Shown here piece by piece: positions 1 to 6,174 of a stretch of DNA of 6,973 nt; positions within the stretch are counted from its first letter, which is position 1; the number at the start of each line of letters is the position of its first letter. The notes beneath the pieces are model-generated. The model did no database searches, was not told the DNA's origin, and saw nothing but the letters and a program-made list of their open reading frames with translations. Source of the DNA: Gammaproteobacteria bacterium (GTDB taxonomy: Bacteria; Pseudomonadota; Gammaproteobacteria; Poriferisulfidales; Poriferisulfidaceae); contig RKRZ01000103.1 of NCBI GenBank assembly GCA_007571105.1, positions 1 to 6,973 on the forward strand. The letters run 5' to 3'. The position numbers and the translations under genes are program-made.

Positions 1-1143
1 ATGAAATTCCCGGTCCTGCAGAAGGCGCAGCAATTTAGCTTGCAGGTCCGGGGCCATGTCCCCTATCTCGTCCAGGAAAAGGGTGCCTTCATCGGCCATT
101 TCGACTTTCCCTTTTTGTTGCGTCGTCGCTCCCGTGAATGCACCTTTTTCATGACCGAACAATTCGTTTTCGAGCAGGGTTTCGGTCAAGGCCACACAAT
201 TGATCACGACAAAGGGCTTATCAACCCGTCTGCTCCACTGATGGATGGACCTGGCGAAGAGTTCCTTGCCCGTGCCGCTCTCTCCCAGCAGCAGCACGGT
301 GGCATCCGAATCAGCCACCCGTTTGGTCTCCCCGATGAGTGACGCCATGGCCGGCGTATCCGCCACAATGGTGGCGTACCGGGATTCGACTTCCTGGCGC
401 AACACGGCGATATGCCGTTTCAGGTCCTCGCGTTCCAGGACCTGTTGTATTCTCAGGATCAGGTGATCCATGTCCAGGGGTTTCGTGAGAAAATCGGCAG
501 ATCCATACTTCATGGCTTCCACGGCCAGTTGAATCGTCCCATGGGCCGTCATCACGATAATCGGGGGACGATTCGCCAGGATCGTATGCCCGGCTGCGCC
601 TTGAGGACGCTGCGCTAGGCTTGTCCCCGCGCAAGTGGGGGCCTCCTGCTCCTGCTTGGCCAATTGTTTCAGGACTTCCAGTCCCGTCATCCGGGGCATT
701 TGCAAATCAAGCACCATGAGCCCGGGCTCCTCGGATTCCAGCAGTTCGAGCGCGCGCAACCAGGCCGCTCGTCGCGAAAGTCCTCGGCGAATGAGGGATT
801 CTCCAATCTGCTGACCCACTGTCATCACCGGGTTCAGCGAAGTCATCGGCTCCTGAAAGATCATGCCCATAGCCCCGCCGCGAACTTCCCGCATTCGGGC
901 TTCCGGCAAGTCCAGCAAGTCCTGCCCGTGCAGGCGCACATGCCCTGCCTCAATAGTCGCTGCCTGCGGCAGCAGGCGCATCACGCTCAGAGCCGTGATT
1001 GACTTGCCGCTGCCCGACTCGCCAAGCAGCGCAAAGGTTCCCTGTTTTGCAATCTCAAAGTTGATCTCATCGACCGCAACGCTTCGCGTCTCGCCAGCGC
1101 CAAAGCTGACGCGCAATCCCTCAACCTGCAGCAGCGGACTCAT
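1..1143 (-). CDS. Chimeric frame: ABC transporter ATPase N-terminus fused to receiver/sigma-54 AAA+ activator (partial, runs off window start)
   Basis: One uninterrupted frame of 381 codons starts at ATG 1143 and leaves the window. Residues 1-~135 are the N-terminal half of an oligopeptide-type ABC ATPase (OppD/YejF-like): Walker A GESGSGKS at 41-48 and the Q-loop FQEPMTSLNP around Gln97. From about residue 137 it becomes a response-regulator receiver entered just before strand 3: LDLQMP with phospho-acceptor Asp146, then MTAHGT with Thr199, and DFLTKP (Lys221). A sigma-54 activator AAA+ domain follows: Walker A GESGTGKE 287-294, GAFTGA 334-339, Walker B GTLFLDEIG 353-361. Absent are the ABC signature, ABC Walker B and H-loop, and the receiver's beta-1 Asp pair. 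As drawn, neither the ABC half nor the receiver should work normally. A GAGGG ribosome site lies 7 bases before the ATG, and the start overlaps the preceding permease stop by one base. It is either a deletion fusion or an assembly chimera. The domain calls are firm; the reality of the joined protein is not. Confidence 0.8.
   Translation of the reverse strand, partial: MSPLLQVEGLRVSFGAGETRSVAVDEINFEIAKQGTFALLGESGSGKSITALSVMRLLPQAATIEAGHVRLHGQDLLDLPEARMREVRGGAMGMIFQEPMTSLNPVMTVGQQIGESLIRRGLSRRAAWLRALELLESEEPGLMVLDLQMPRMTGLEVLKQLAKQEQEAPTCAGTSLAQRPQGAAGHTILANRPPIIVMTAHGTIQLAVEAMKYGSADFLTKPLDMDHLILRIQQVLEREDLKRHIAVLRQEVESRYATIVADTPAMASLIGETKRVADSDATVLLLGESGTGKELFARSIHQWSRRVDKPFVVINCVALTETLLENELFGHEKGAFTGATTQQKGKVEMADEGTLFLDEIGDMAPDLQAKLLRLLQDREFH
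617..644. repeat. REP-like imperfect hairpin inside the receiver coding region
   Basis: On the plus strand, AGGC (617-620) and GCCT (641-644) enclose a TTGT bulge and the stem CCCCGC (625-630) / GTGGGG (635-640), with one G-T wobble and a GCAA tetraloop (GNRA type). This head-plus-GC-rich-stem design resembles extragenic REP elements, but it lies within coding sequence. It falls in the stretch coding for about 25 residues that normal receivers lack between helix 3 and strand 4 (roughly residues 165-190, bases 574-651). The frame stays open through it. Only one copy is visible, so its repetitive nature is inferred. Confidence 0.45.
736..756 (-). other. Fusion junction at shared RALELLE coding segment
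   Basis: Residues 130-136 of the chimeric frame read RALELLE. ABC ATPases of this class usually have a similar helix shortly after the Q-loop region (often R-A-x-E-L-L-x before the structurally diverse region). Response regulators often have A-L-E-L-L at the end of helix 2 just before strand 3. Upstream of this point the protein reads as ABC ATPase and downstream as receiver, so the crossover lies within or very near these 21 bases. The family comparison is from memory; the exact base cannot be fixed from one sequence. Confidence 0.6.
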
Positions 1144-2501
1144 CACTGAACCCTCGGGTCAAAGGCATCACGCACCGCATCCGCTAGCAAATTGGCAAAC
1201 AACACCAGCACGAACATGAACACAAACGAGGCCGCCAGCGACCACCAGACAACCGGCTCACGCGACATTTCCAGGCGCGCACTATTGATCATGTTGCCCC
1301 AACTGTTCATGGACGGGTCCACCCCAATGTCAACATAGGACAACACGGCTTCCGCCAAAACCAGCCCACTGAAATCCAGCACCACCGTGATCAGCACGAT
1401 GTGCATCACATTCGGCAGCACGTGCCGCCACAGAATGCGCATGCCCGGCACGCCAAAGGCCACCGCCGCCTGAATGTAATCCTGCTCACGCAGTTTCAGC
1501 ACCTCGCCGCGAAGCAGGCGACACAGCCCCGTCCAACTGGTCAAGCCCAAAATCATGCACAAGAACAGCAACCGCAAATCGGCGCGCTCTGCCAGCGATG
1601 CGTAGTCTTCAGCATGCGCGCTCATGTAGACATGCAGCGACAAAATCGCAGCCGCAATCAGCAAAACGCCGGGAATCGAATTGAGCGTGGTGTACAGATA
1701 CTGAATCACGTCATCCACCCAACCCCGGAAATATCCCGCCATCGTGCCCAGCGCAATCGCAAACGGCAGCATGATCAGAGTCGTCAGGGTTCCAATCAGC
1801 ACGCCGGTGCGAATGCTTTTCAGGGTCTGATACAGCACGTCTTCACCGACCTTGTCGGTGCCGAAGATGTGGTAAGCGCCCACCAACTCCGCCGCCACGC
1901 CGATCAGTGCCAACAACGCCAGCACTGTCGCCGCGATCCAGCGCCACGGCAATGGCGCCACATCCGGAGGTGGTGCGCGTCTTCGGCGCAGCCCCCCCAC
2001 CAACAACACCAGCGCGCTCCAGACAAGCGCCCCCTGGGCGGCGCCGGACAGAACGCGAACCGCAATATCACCGGCACGTTCGCGTTCGGGATCCTGCAGA
2101 TGCGCGCCGCCATATTCCAAACGAGGATAACCCCGCACAACCTGCCCTTCGACTTCCATGGCCTCCTTGTTATGGCTGCGCCAGGCGAAGGGAGCCGAAT
2201 AGGTGCGCTCCACCTGGGTGCGCATCGGCCCCACCAGGACGTCGAACACACTGAGGATTTCGTTCGAGTGCGTCGCCCGCTCAGTCGGCTGTTCCAATCG
2301 AGGATGGAAATGCACGGAGTCCAAAATGGCGATCCCCATAAAAAATCCAAGCACCACAACCGAAACCGCACCCATGCGCCGCATGATGACGGACCGCCAG
2401 GCCGCACGCAGATGTTCGGATCGGTACGCCAGCACACTGTAGAGCCCGATCCCTGCCAGCAACAGGAACAGGAAGAAATCGGTCAGCAAAACAACCCACA
2501 T
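1143..2501 (-). CDS. Peptide-type ABC transporter permease, YejE/DppC-like, with long N-terminal extension
   Basis: Inner-membrane subunit of a peptide ABC importer, 452 residues. The conserved core begins near residue 187: a membrane helix (187-209), then the DppC-type HIFGTDKVGED motif (211-221), further helices around 235-257, 278-292, 310-330, 366-388 and 420-440, and the EAA coupling loop at about 343-362 (QAAVAFGVPGMRI), which contacts the ATPase. Usual family length is about 300-340 residues. The extra N-terminus adds three predicted helices (3-26, 43-61, 153-171) and a hydrophilic loop of ~90 residues (62-150). Positive clusters at 27-42 and 172-175 put that loop in the periplasm and keep the core in its normal orientation. 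Its ATG lies 2 bases after the stop of the preceding permease with no clear ribosome site, suggesting coupled translation. Its substrate is unknown; peptides are inferred from the family. Confidence 0.9.
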   Translation of the reverse strand: MWVVLLTDFFLFLLLAGIGLYSVLAYRSEHLRAAWRSVIMRRMGAVSVVVLGFFMGIAILDSVHFHPRLEQPTERATHSNEILSVFDVLVGPMRTQVERTYSAPFAWRSHNKEAMEVEGQVVRGYPRLEYGGAHLQDPERERAGDIAVRVLSGAAQGALVWSALVLLVGGLRRRRAPPPDVAPLPWRWIAATVLALLALIGVAAELVGAYHIFGTDKVGEDVLYQTLKSIRTGVLIGTLTTLIMLPFAIALGTMAGYFRGWVDDVIQYLYTTLNSIPGVLLIAAAILSLHVYMSAHAEDYASLAERADLRLLFLCMILGLTSWTGLCRLLRGEVLKLREQDYIQAAVAFGVPGMRILWRHVLPNVMHIVLITVVLDFSGLVLAEAVLSYVDIGVDPSMNSWGNMINSARLEMSREPVVWWSLAASFVFMFVLVLFANLLADAVRDAFDPRVQ

Positions 2502-2503
2502 GA

Positions 2504-3481
2504 TCAGTTCAGACGCACTCGGGGGTCCGCCAATGTGTAGGAAATATCCGTCAGCAGCAGACCCAGGATGTACAGCACGGTGCCCAAGAACACCATGGCG
2601 CGCACGATTGAGAAGTCTTGGCGCTGAATGGCATCAATGGTGTAACTGCCCAATCCTGGGATCGCGAAAAACGACTCCGTAATCAGGCTACCCATAAACA
2701 GCAGCGGCAACAGCACCACCACACCGGTCAGAATCGGAATCAGCGCGTTGCGCAACACGTGGCGAAACAGCACCCACTGCTCCGACAAGCCCTTGGCGCG
2801 CGCCGTTCGCACGTAGTCCTTGGAGATCTCCTCCAGAAACAGGGTCCGATACCAGCGCGTCCCGGAACCGATGCCGTACACCACGCTGATCAGAATGGGC
2901 AGGACCAGAAATTTCAGCGCTTCGAAACCCGTGTCGTAGCCTGAAATCGGCACCATTTGCAGCAACTTGCCAACCAGATATTGCCCGCCAATGATGTAGA
3001 ACAAAGCCGAGACTGACATCAAGGCCACACACAGCACCACTCCGCCAACATCCAGATAGCTGCCACGGAAGAACGCCAGCATCAAGGCCAAGGTGGTGTT
3101 GAGCAGCAAGCCTAATAACAAACTCGGCACAGCCAGCGCCAAACTGGGCCACATGCGCTGGCGAATATCGTGGCCGATGTTGCGGCCGCTGTCGGAATTG
3201 CCGAAATCAAAGGCGAACAGGCGCACGGACTTGGTGTAGAAAATTGTCTCCGTAAACTGCTCCGCTCCCTCGGCCTCACCGTTGTACATCAGCGGCAGGT
3301 GATACCCGCGTTCATATTTCCACGCTTCGACCTGCTCCTGCGTCACCTGTTTGTCTCCCAAGTGCAGGCGCGCCACCTCTTCCGGAGAATTGACCACAAA
3401 GAACAGAGCGAAAGTCAGCAGGTTGACCCCGATCAGAATCGGGATCGCGTACAGCGCACGCCGGATGATGTACGCCGTCAT
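2504..3481 (-). CDS. Peptide-type ABC transporter permease, YejB/DppB-like
   Basis: Inner-membrane permease of 325 residues, a normal length for the family. The N-terminus MTAYIIRRALYAIPILIG is typical of YejB/DppB proteins (short basic start, then helix 1 at about 10-30). A periplasmic loop of ~80 residues follows, then helices near 114-137, 145-170, 190-206, 250-270 and 293-312. The EAA coupling loop spans about 225-248 (RTARAKGLSEQWVLFRHVL), and the protein ends with the usual DPRVRLN tail. The frame stays open upstream to 3589, but ATG 3481 is chosen: it starts exactly at the family N-terminus, has GGAG 8 bases upstream, and overlaps the solute-binding gene by the coupling sequence ATGA. 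It should pair with the next gene's permease to form the membrane channel. Confidence 0.93.
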   Translation of the reverse strand: MTAYIIRRALYAIPILIGVNLLTFALFFVVNSPEEVARLHLGDKQVTQEQVEAWKYERGYHLPLMYNGEAEGAEQFTETIFYTKSVRLFAFDFGNSDSGRNIGHDIRQRMWPSLALAVPSLLLGLLLNTTLALMLAFFRGSYLDVGGVVLCVALMSVSALFYIIGGQYLVGKLLQMVPISGYDTGFEALKFLVLPILISVVYGIGSGTRWYRTLFLEEISKDYVRTARAKGLSEQWVLFRHVLRNALIPILTGVVVLLPLLFMGSLITESFFAIPGLGSYTIDAIQRQDFSIVRAMVFLGTVLYILGLLLTDISYTLADPRVRLN

Positions 3482-5622
3482 CGTGCCCGCTCCCGCTCGC
3501 GGCGCATGAATCCGATCAGAGCCGTCGCAATCAGCGCAATAAGCACAATCAGCGCAAGCCACAGCGGCCAGACAACCGGCGCGTTCCACTCGGCGCGCTT
3601 TTGCGCCCGGCGGTCCACGTCGATGCGATGATATTTGAGGGTGTTGTAGGAAATCGTGCTGAGCTTGTTGTTGATCATCCAGTCATGCGACAGCACATAA
3701 TCCACCGGGTGGTAGCCCCAAGCCCAGGGCGCATCGTGACGCAAAATCTCCATCATCTGATCGATGATGCGTTGACGCTTCGGTCCATTCGGGATGTTTT
3801 TCATCTGGGAGAACAGCGCATCGTATTCGGGGTTGCGGTAGTTGGTTGAGTTGGGTCCATCGTTGTCGACCTGCGCATTCGGCCCGTACAGCAAGAACAA
3901 AAAGTTTTCCGGATCCGGATAATCGGCGTGCCAGCCCCATTGGAAGATCTGCCCCGCCCCCTCGCGCATCTTCGCACGGAACCGGTTGTAATCAGTCGCC
4001 CGAATGACTAATTGAATGTCGAGTTTGGCGAACTGTTTGCGCAACCAGTTCAACGACGCCTTGGCATCCGGTCCTGCGCCAACTGCCTCGTAGTACAGGG
4101 TCAGCGGCTTGCCGGTCTCCTGGTCAATGCCCTTGTGGTAGCCGGCCTGGCGTAACAGTTCTCGCGCCTCCTCAATGCCGCGACGCTCAGCCCGACCTTC
4201 ACGCCAGCGATAAACATGGGGGTTGAGGTTCGCCTCGCCAAGATGCGCACCGAAAATCTGTGGAGGGATCGGCCCTTGCGCCGGTATCCCGCGACCATTG
4301 TTGAAAATGGCAATGTATTCCTCGTAGTCCACTGCAATAGAAATGGCCTGGCGCAGCAGGCGGCTGCGTTCACTGGTGCCACCCACTACCGGGTCGATCA
4401 TATTGAAGCCCATGTAGTACACCGTCAATGCGATCGCGGTGGACAAGTCGATGCCGCGCTCGCGCATCTCATCCGTCACTCCCGCCTCACCGGTGCCGCT
4501 GTACTGAATGGCCTGATCGAAACTATCCGAGCCAATGCCGGACATGTCGTAATAGCCTTGCAAAAACTTGGTCCAGCGCGGAATGCTCTCTTTCTCCAGG
4601 CTGTAGATCGCGCGATCGAGAAACGGCAGCGTGCGCCCGGCATCACGCAGAAATCCGGCTTCCCGGTCTCCCGGATCGCCATCGGATGGATAGGTCTCGC
4701 CACGGAAATTCGGGTTGCGCTCCAGCACCATGCGCAAGTTCGGATTGTTTTCCGTCAGCATGTACGGCCCCGTCCCGATCGGGTGCCAATGCAGGTTCAG
4801 GTTGCGTTGGCTCATGCCGTCCTGCGCATAGAACACATCCGCCTCCCAAGGCACCGGCGCGAAAAATGGCATCGCCAGCCAAAAGATGAACTGCGGATAG
4901 ACTCCGTGAAGACGGATTCGGTAGCGGTATCGCGACTCCACCTGAACGCCCGAAATTGAATAAGGGCGCAGATCAAAGGACCATTCGTCCTGTTGCGCCT
5001 TGATGCGCTCACGAAACTCCGTGAAGCCGACGATGTATTCCCCCAGAATCCCGGTCACCGGACAATGCCGACGCGGGTCGGCCATTCGTTTGATCTCGTT
5101 GACGAAGTCCTCCGCAATCAATTCGCGAGTGCCGGTATGTTCGAAATCCGACAACGTATTGATGGCGGCAAGATCCGCCTCCGTCAGGTTGTGGTAGCGT
5201 AAACCCCCATCTTCGCGACGGGCCAGTGCTGGATGCGGCTGATACAGAATATTCGGCTGAATATCAATGATATATTCACTATATCTCACTTGATTCGGCG
5301 GCGTGTCTGGAGGCAATTCACGTCCTTGCGCATCAAGCAGACGTACAGTCGGCATGCGTTCCGCGGACAAGGAGCGCAACGCAAAGGGGCGCTTGAGGTA
5401 ATGGTAGCCGAGCGGGGGCTCGTAAATCTGCTGAATGAACTGATAGGCCGTGGTGGAATAAGAACGGGCGGGGTCCAGAAACTGGGGGCGCTCACTAAAC
5501 GTCGAGTAATAGACCATGTCCTCCGAACCTTCGGACAGACCATAGGGATTGTTCCAGACGCCATCGCAGCCGGCAATGAATATCACCGCCGTCAACATGC
5601 AAAGGCGCAAATTAAAAGACAT
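3478..5622 (-). CDS. Extracellular solute-binding lipoprotein of peptide ABC transporter (SBP_bac_5 type) with C-terminal membrane anchor
   Basis: A 714-residue binding protein that should capture peptides or related solutes in the periplasm for the two permeases downstream. A lipoprotein signal peptide ends in the lipobox IAGC with Cys19; Asp20 follows, the residue that in E. coli keeps lipoproteins in the inner membrane. Family landmarks in order are FLDPARSYSTTAYQFIQQIY (48-67), GTGPYML (283-289), RQAISIAVD (424-432) and GWHADYPDPENFL (563-575). Near the end is a strongly hydrophobic segment (about 682-705) followed by the basic tail RRERERAR, which predicts a C-terminal membrane helix with a cytoplasmic tail. 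That is absent from classical soluble OppA/DppA, and the protein is longer than those (~500-550) or YejA (~600). The start is ATG 5622, with AGG 5 bases upstream; TTG 5625 is less likely. It is first in the operon. Confidence 0.93.
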   Translation of the reverse strand: MSFNLRLCMLTAVIFIAGCDGVWNNPYGLSEGSEDMVYYSTFSERPQFLDPARSYSTTAYQFIQQIYEPPLGYHYLKRPFALRSLSAERMPTVRLLDAQGRELPPDTPPNQVRYSEYIIDIQPNILYQPHPALARREDGGLRYHNLTEADLAAINTLSDFEHTGTRELIAEDFVNEIKRMADPRRHCPVTGILGEYIVGFTEFRERIKAQQDEWSFDLRPYSISGVQVESRYRYRIRLHGVYPQFIFWLAMPFFAPVPWEADVFYAQDGMSQRNLNLHWHPIGTGPYMLTENNPNLRMVLERNPNFRGETYPSDGDPGDREAGFLRDAGRTLPFLDRAIYSLEKESIPRWTKFLQGYYDMSGIGSDSFDQAIQYSGTGEAGVTDEMRERGIDLSTAIALTVYYMGFNMIDPVVGGTSERSRLLRQAISIAVDYEEYIAIFNNGRGIPAQGPIPPQIFGAHLGEANLNPHVYRWREGRAERRGIEEARELLRQAGYHKGIDQETGKPLTLYYEAVGAGPDAKASLNWLRKQFAKLDIQLVIRATDYNRFRAKMREGAGQIFQWGWHADYPDPENFLFLLYGPNAQVDNDGPNSTNYRNPEYDALFSQMKNIPNGPKRQRIIDQMMEILRHDAPWAWGYHPVDYVLSHDWMINNKLSTISYNTLKYHRIDVDRRAQKRAEWNAPVVWPLWLALIVLIALIATALIGFMRRERERAR

Positions 5623-5738
5623 CAAAACCTAAATCTGAGCATGTGTACAGGACACGCCACTGTCGACCATTCATCCCAAATGTCACGCTTTCGCAAGTAC
5701 GTGCAATCACATCCAATTTCGCACCGACTTTCGGCACA

Positions 5739-5766
5739 ATCTTACCATCGAGAACCCATCGGCAAA
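5739..5766 (-). promoter_or_regulatory. Weak candidate promoter for ABC operon
   Basis: On the minus strand a TAAGAT -10 (5744-5739; 4 of 6 consensus bases) is preceded by TGG, giving an extended -10. A poor -35 TTTGCC (5766-5761) sits 16 bases upstream. Transcription would start near 5732, about 110 bases before the solute-binding gene. An alternative minus-strand -10, CATAAT at 5820-5815, has no matching -35. This is tentative. Confidence 0.25.
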
Positions 5767-5797
5767 CTCGTAATGGTTCTGAAAGGTTTCGGCAGAT

Positions 5798-5826
5798 TTG
5801 ACAATTGCTCGCTTATTATGCAAAAT
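5798..5826 (+). promoter_or_regulatory. Sigma-70-type promoter of toxin-antitoxin operon
   Basis: A perfect -35 TTGACA (5798-5803), a 17-base spacer, and a -10 CAAAAT (5821-5826; 4 of 6). The expected start of transcription is about 5833, some 20 bases before the antitoxin ATG and directly at the palindrome 5835-5846. Position and orientation fit an autoregulated toxin-antitoxin operon. Confidence 0.5.
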
Positions 5827-5834
5827 GCGGAAAC

Positions 5835-5846
5835 GTTACCGGTAAC
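5835..5846. promoter_or_regulatory. Perfect 12-base palindrome, candidate antitoxin operator
   Basis: GTTACCGGTAAC is its own reverse complement. It lies just downstream of the -10 and 7 bases before the antitoxin ATG, so a bound dimer would block transcription initiation or early elongation. The same dyad occupies the position where a ribosome site would be expected, and no clear one is present. Antitoxin-type proteins commonly bind such a dyad; binding here is inferred from position. Confidence 0.5.
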
Positions 5847-5853
5847 CTGATCT

Positions 5854-6174
5854 ATGAGCTCCACTATAAATGCCAAAGGAAACTCCTTGCGTGTCGCACG
5901 ACACCGCAAGAAGATTGCGGCGCGTGGAGCCAAACGCGTTGAAGTTACTGTCTCCGCTCAGGATGCCTCCCTGATCAAGGCAATTGCGGAAGTATTGCGA
6001 GCAAACAAAAAGAATGCCATACGCATCCGTCAAATCCTGCAACCTTGGGTGGCAGTCCCTCAAGCCAAGACGGCAGAGGAACTGATCACCTTTTTGCGCT
6101 CCTCTCCCTTGGTTGAAACAGGATTATCAACAGAGCGAGACCAAACGACGGGACGTCCGGTATCTCTAGACTGA
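5854..6174 (+). CDS. Antitoxin-like small basic protein, partner of PIN-domain toxin
   Basis: A 106-residue protein placed directly before a PIN-domain toxin with a one-base TGATG overlap, the classic antitoxin position. The N-terminal 30 residues are strongly basic (RVARHRKKIAARGAKR). A short strand-like stretch (28-34, KRVEVTV) and two helices (37-50, 54-63) follow, an arrangement compatible with a ribbon-helix-helix DNA-binding fold, though I cannot prove the fold. The C-terminus (about 84-106, with SPLVETGL and TGRPVSLD) is the likely toxin-binding arm; similar L-x-x-x-R-D-x-x-x-G-R-P-V tails occur in antitoxins paired with FitB/VapC-like toxins. ATG 5854 has no clear ribosome site. A TTG at 5887 (residue 12) has AAAGGA 6 bases upstream and could be the true or a second start, giving 95 residues. 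The family assignment rests mostly on context. Confidence 0.7.
   Translation: MSSTINAKGNSLRVARHRKKIAARGAKRVEVTVSAQDASLIKAIAEVLRANKKNAIRIRQILQPWVAVPQAKTAEELITFLRSSPLVETGLSTERDQTTGRPVSLD

Larger units (their letters stand above)
5623..5853. other. Divergent intergenic region between ABC operon and toxin-antitoxin genes
   Basis: These 231 bases separate two gene sets transcribed away from each other, so both promoters should lie here. The right end holds a good plus-strand promoter and a palindromic operator, described separately. The left and middle hold only a weak minus-strand candidate. I see no RNA gene, terminator, tandem repeat or small coding frame of convincing quality. Frames that cross it from either side look like noise. 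Confidence 0.7.

Noticed and set aside
1401..2540. A 379-codon open frame on the plus strand opposite the permease
   Set aside because: It is the antisense shadow of the DppC-type permease. The product is rich in His, Gln and Arg with no recognisable fold, while the minus strand encodes clear permease motifs.
3482..3589. Upstream extension of the YejB-like permease to an ATG at 3589
   Set aside because: The added 36 residues are Cys/Ala-rich and out of character, and overlap the end of the binding-protein gene. ATG 3481 matches the family N-terminus and has a ribosome site.
3751..3769. Perfect 7-base inverted repeat CATCATC / GATGATG
   Set aside because: It lies within the solute-binding gene and encodes ordinary helix residues; no U-run or positional reason to call it a terminator or operator.
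4606..4617. Perfect palindrome GATCGCGCGATC
   Set aside because: It is inside the solute-binding coding sequence, single-copy in the window, and consistent with chance in GC-rich coding DNA.
5623..5625. TTG at 5625 as the start of the solute-binding protein
   Set aside because: The ATG directly after it (5622) is better placed relative to AGG and is the stronger initiation codon; the signal peptide is unaffected.
5702..5716. Sigma-54-like site on the minus strand (TTGGATGTGATTGCA), tempting because a sigma-54 activator is in the window
   Set aside because: The GG and GC dinucleotides are two bases closer than the strict -24/-12 spacing allows, and the C-A-C after GG is missing.
5789..5809. 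Second sigma-54-like pair on the plus strand (CGGCA ... TTGCT)
   Set aside because: The GG to GC distance is about four bases too long, and the stretch is better explained by the TTGACA promoter.
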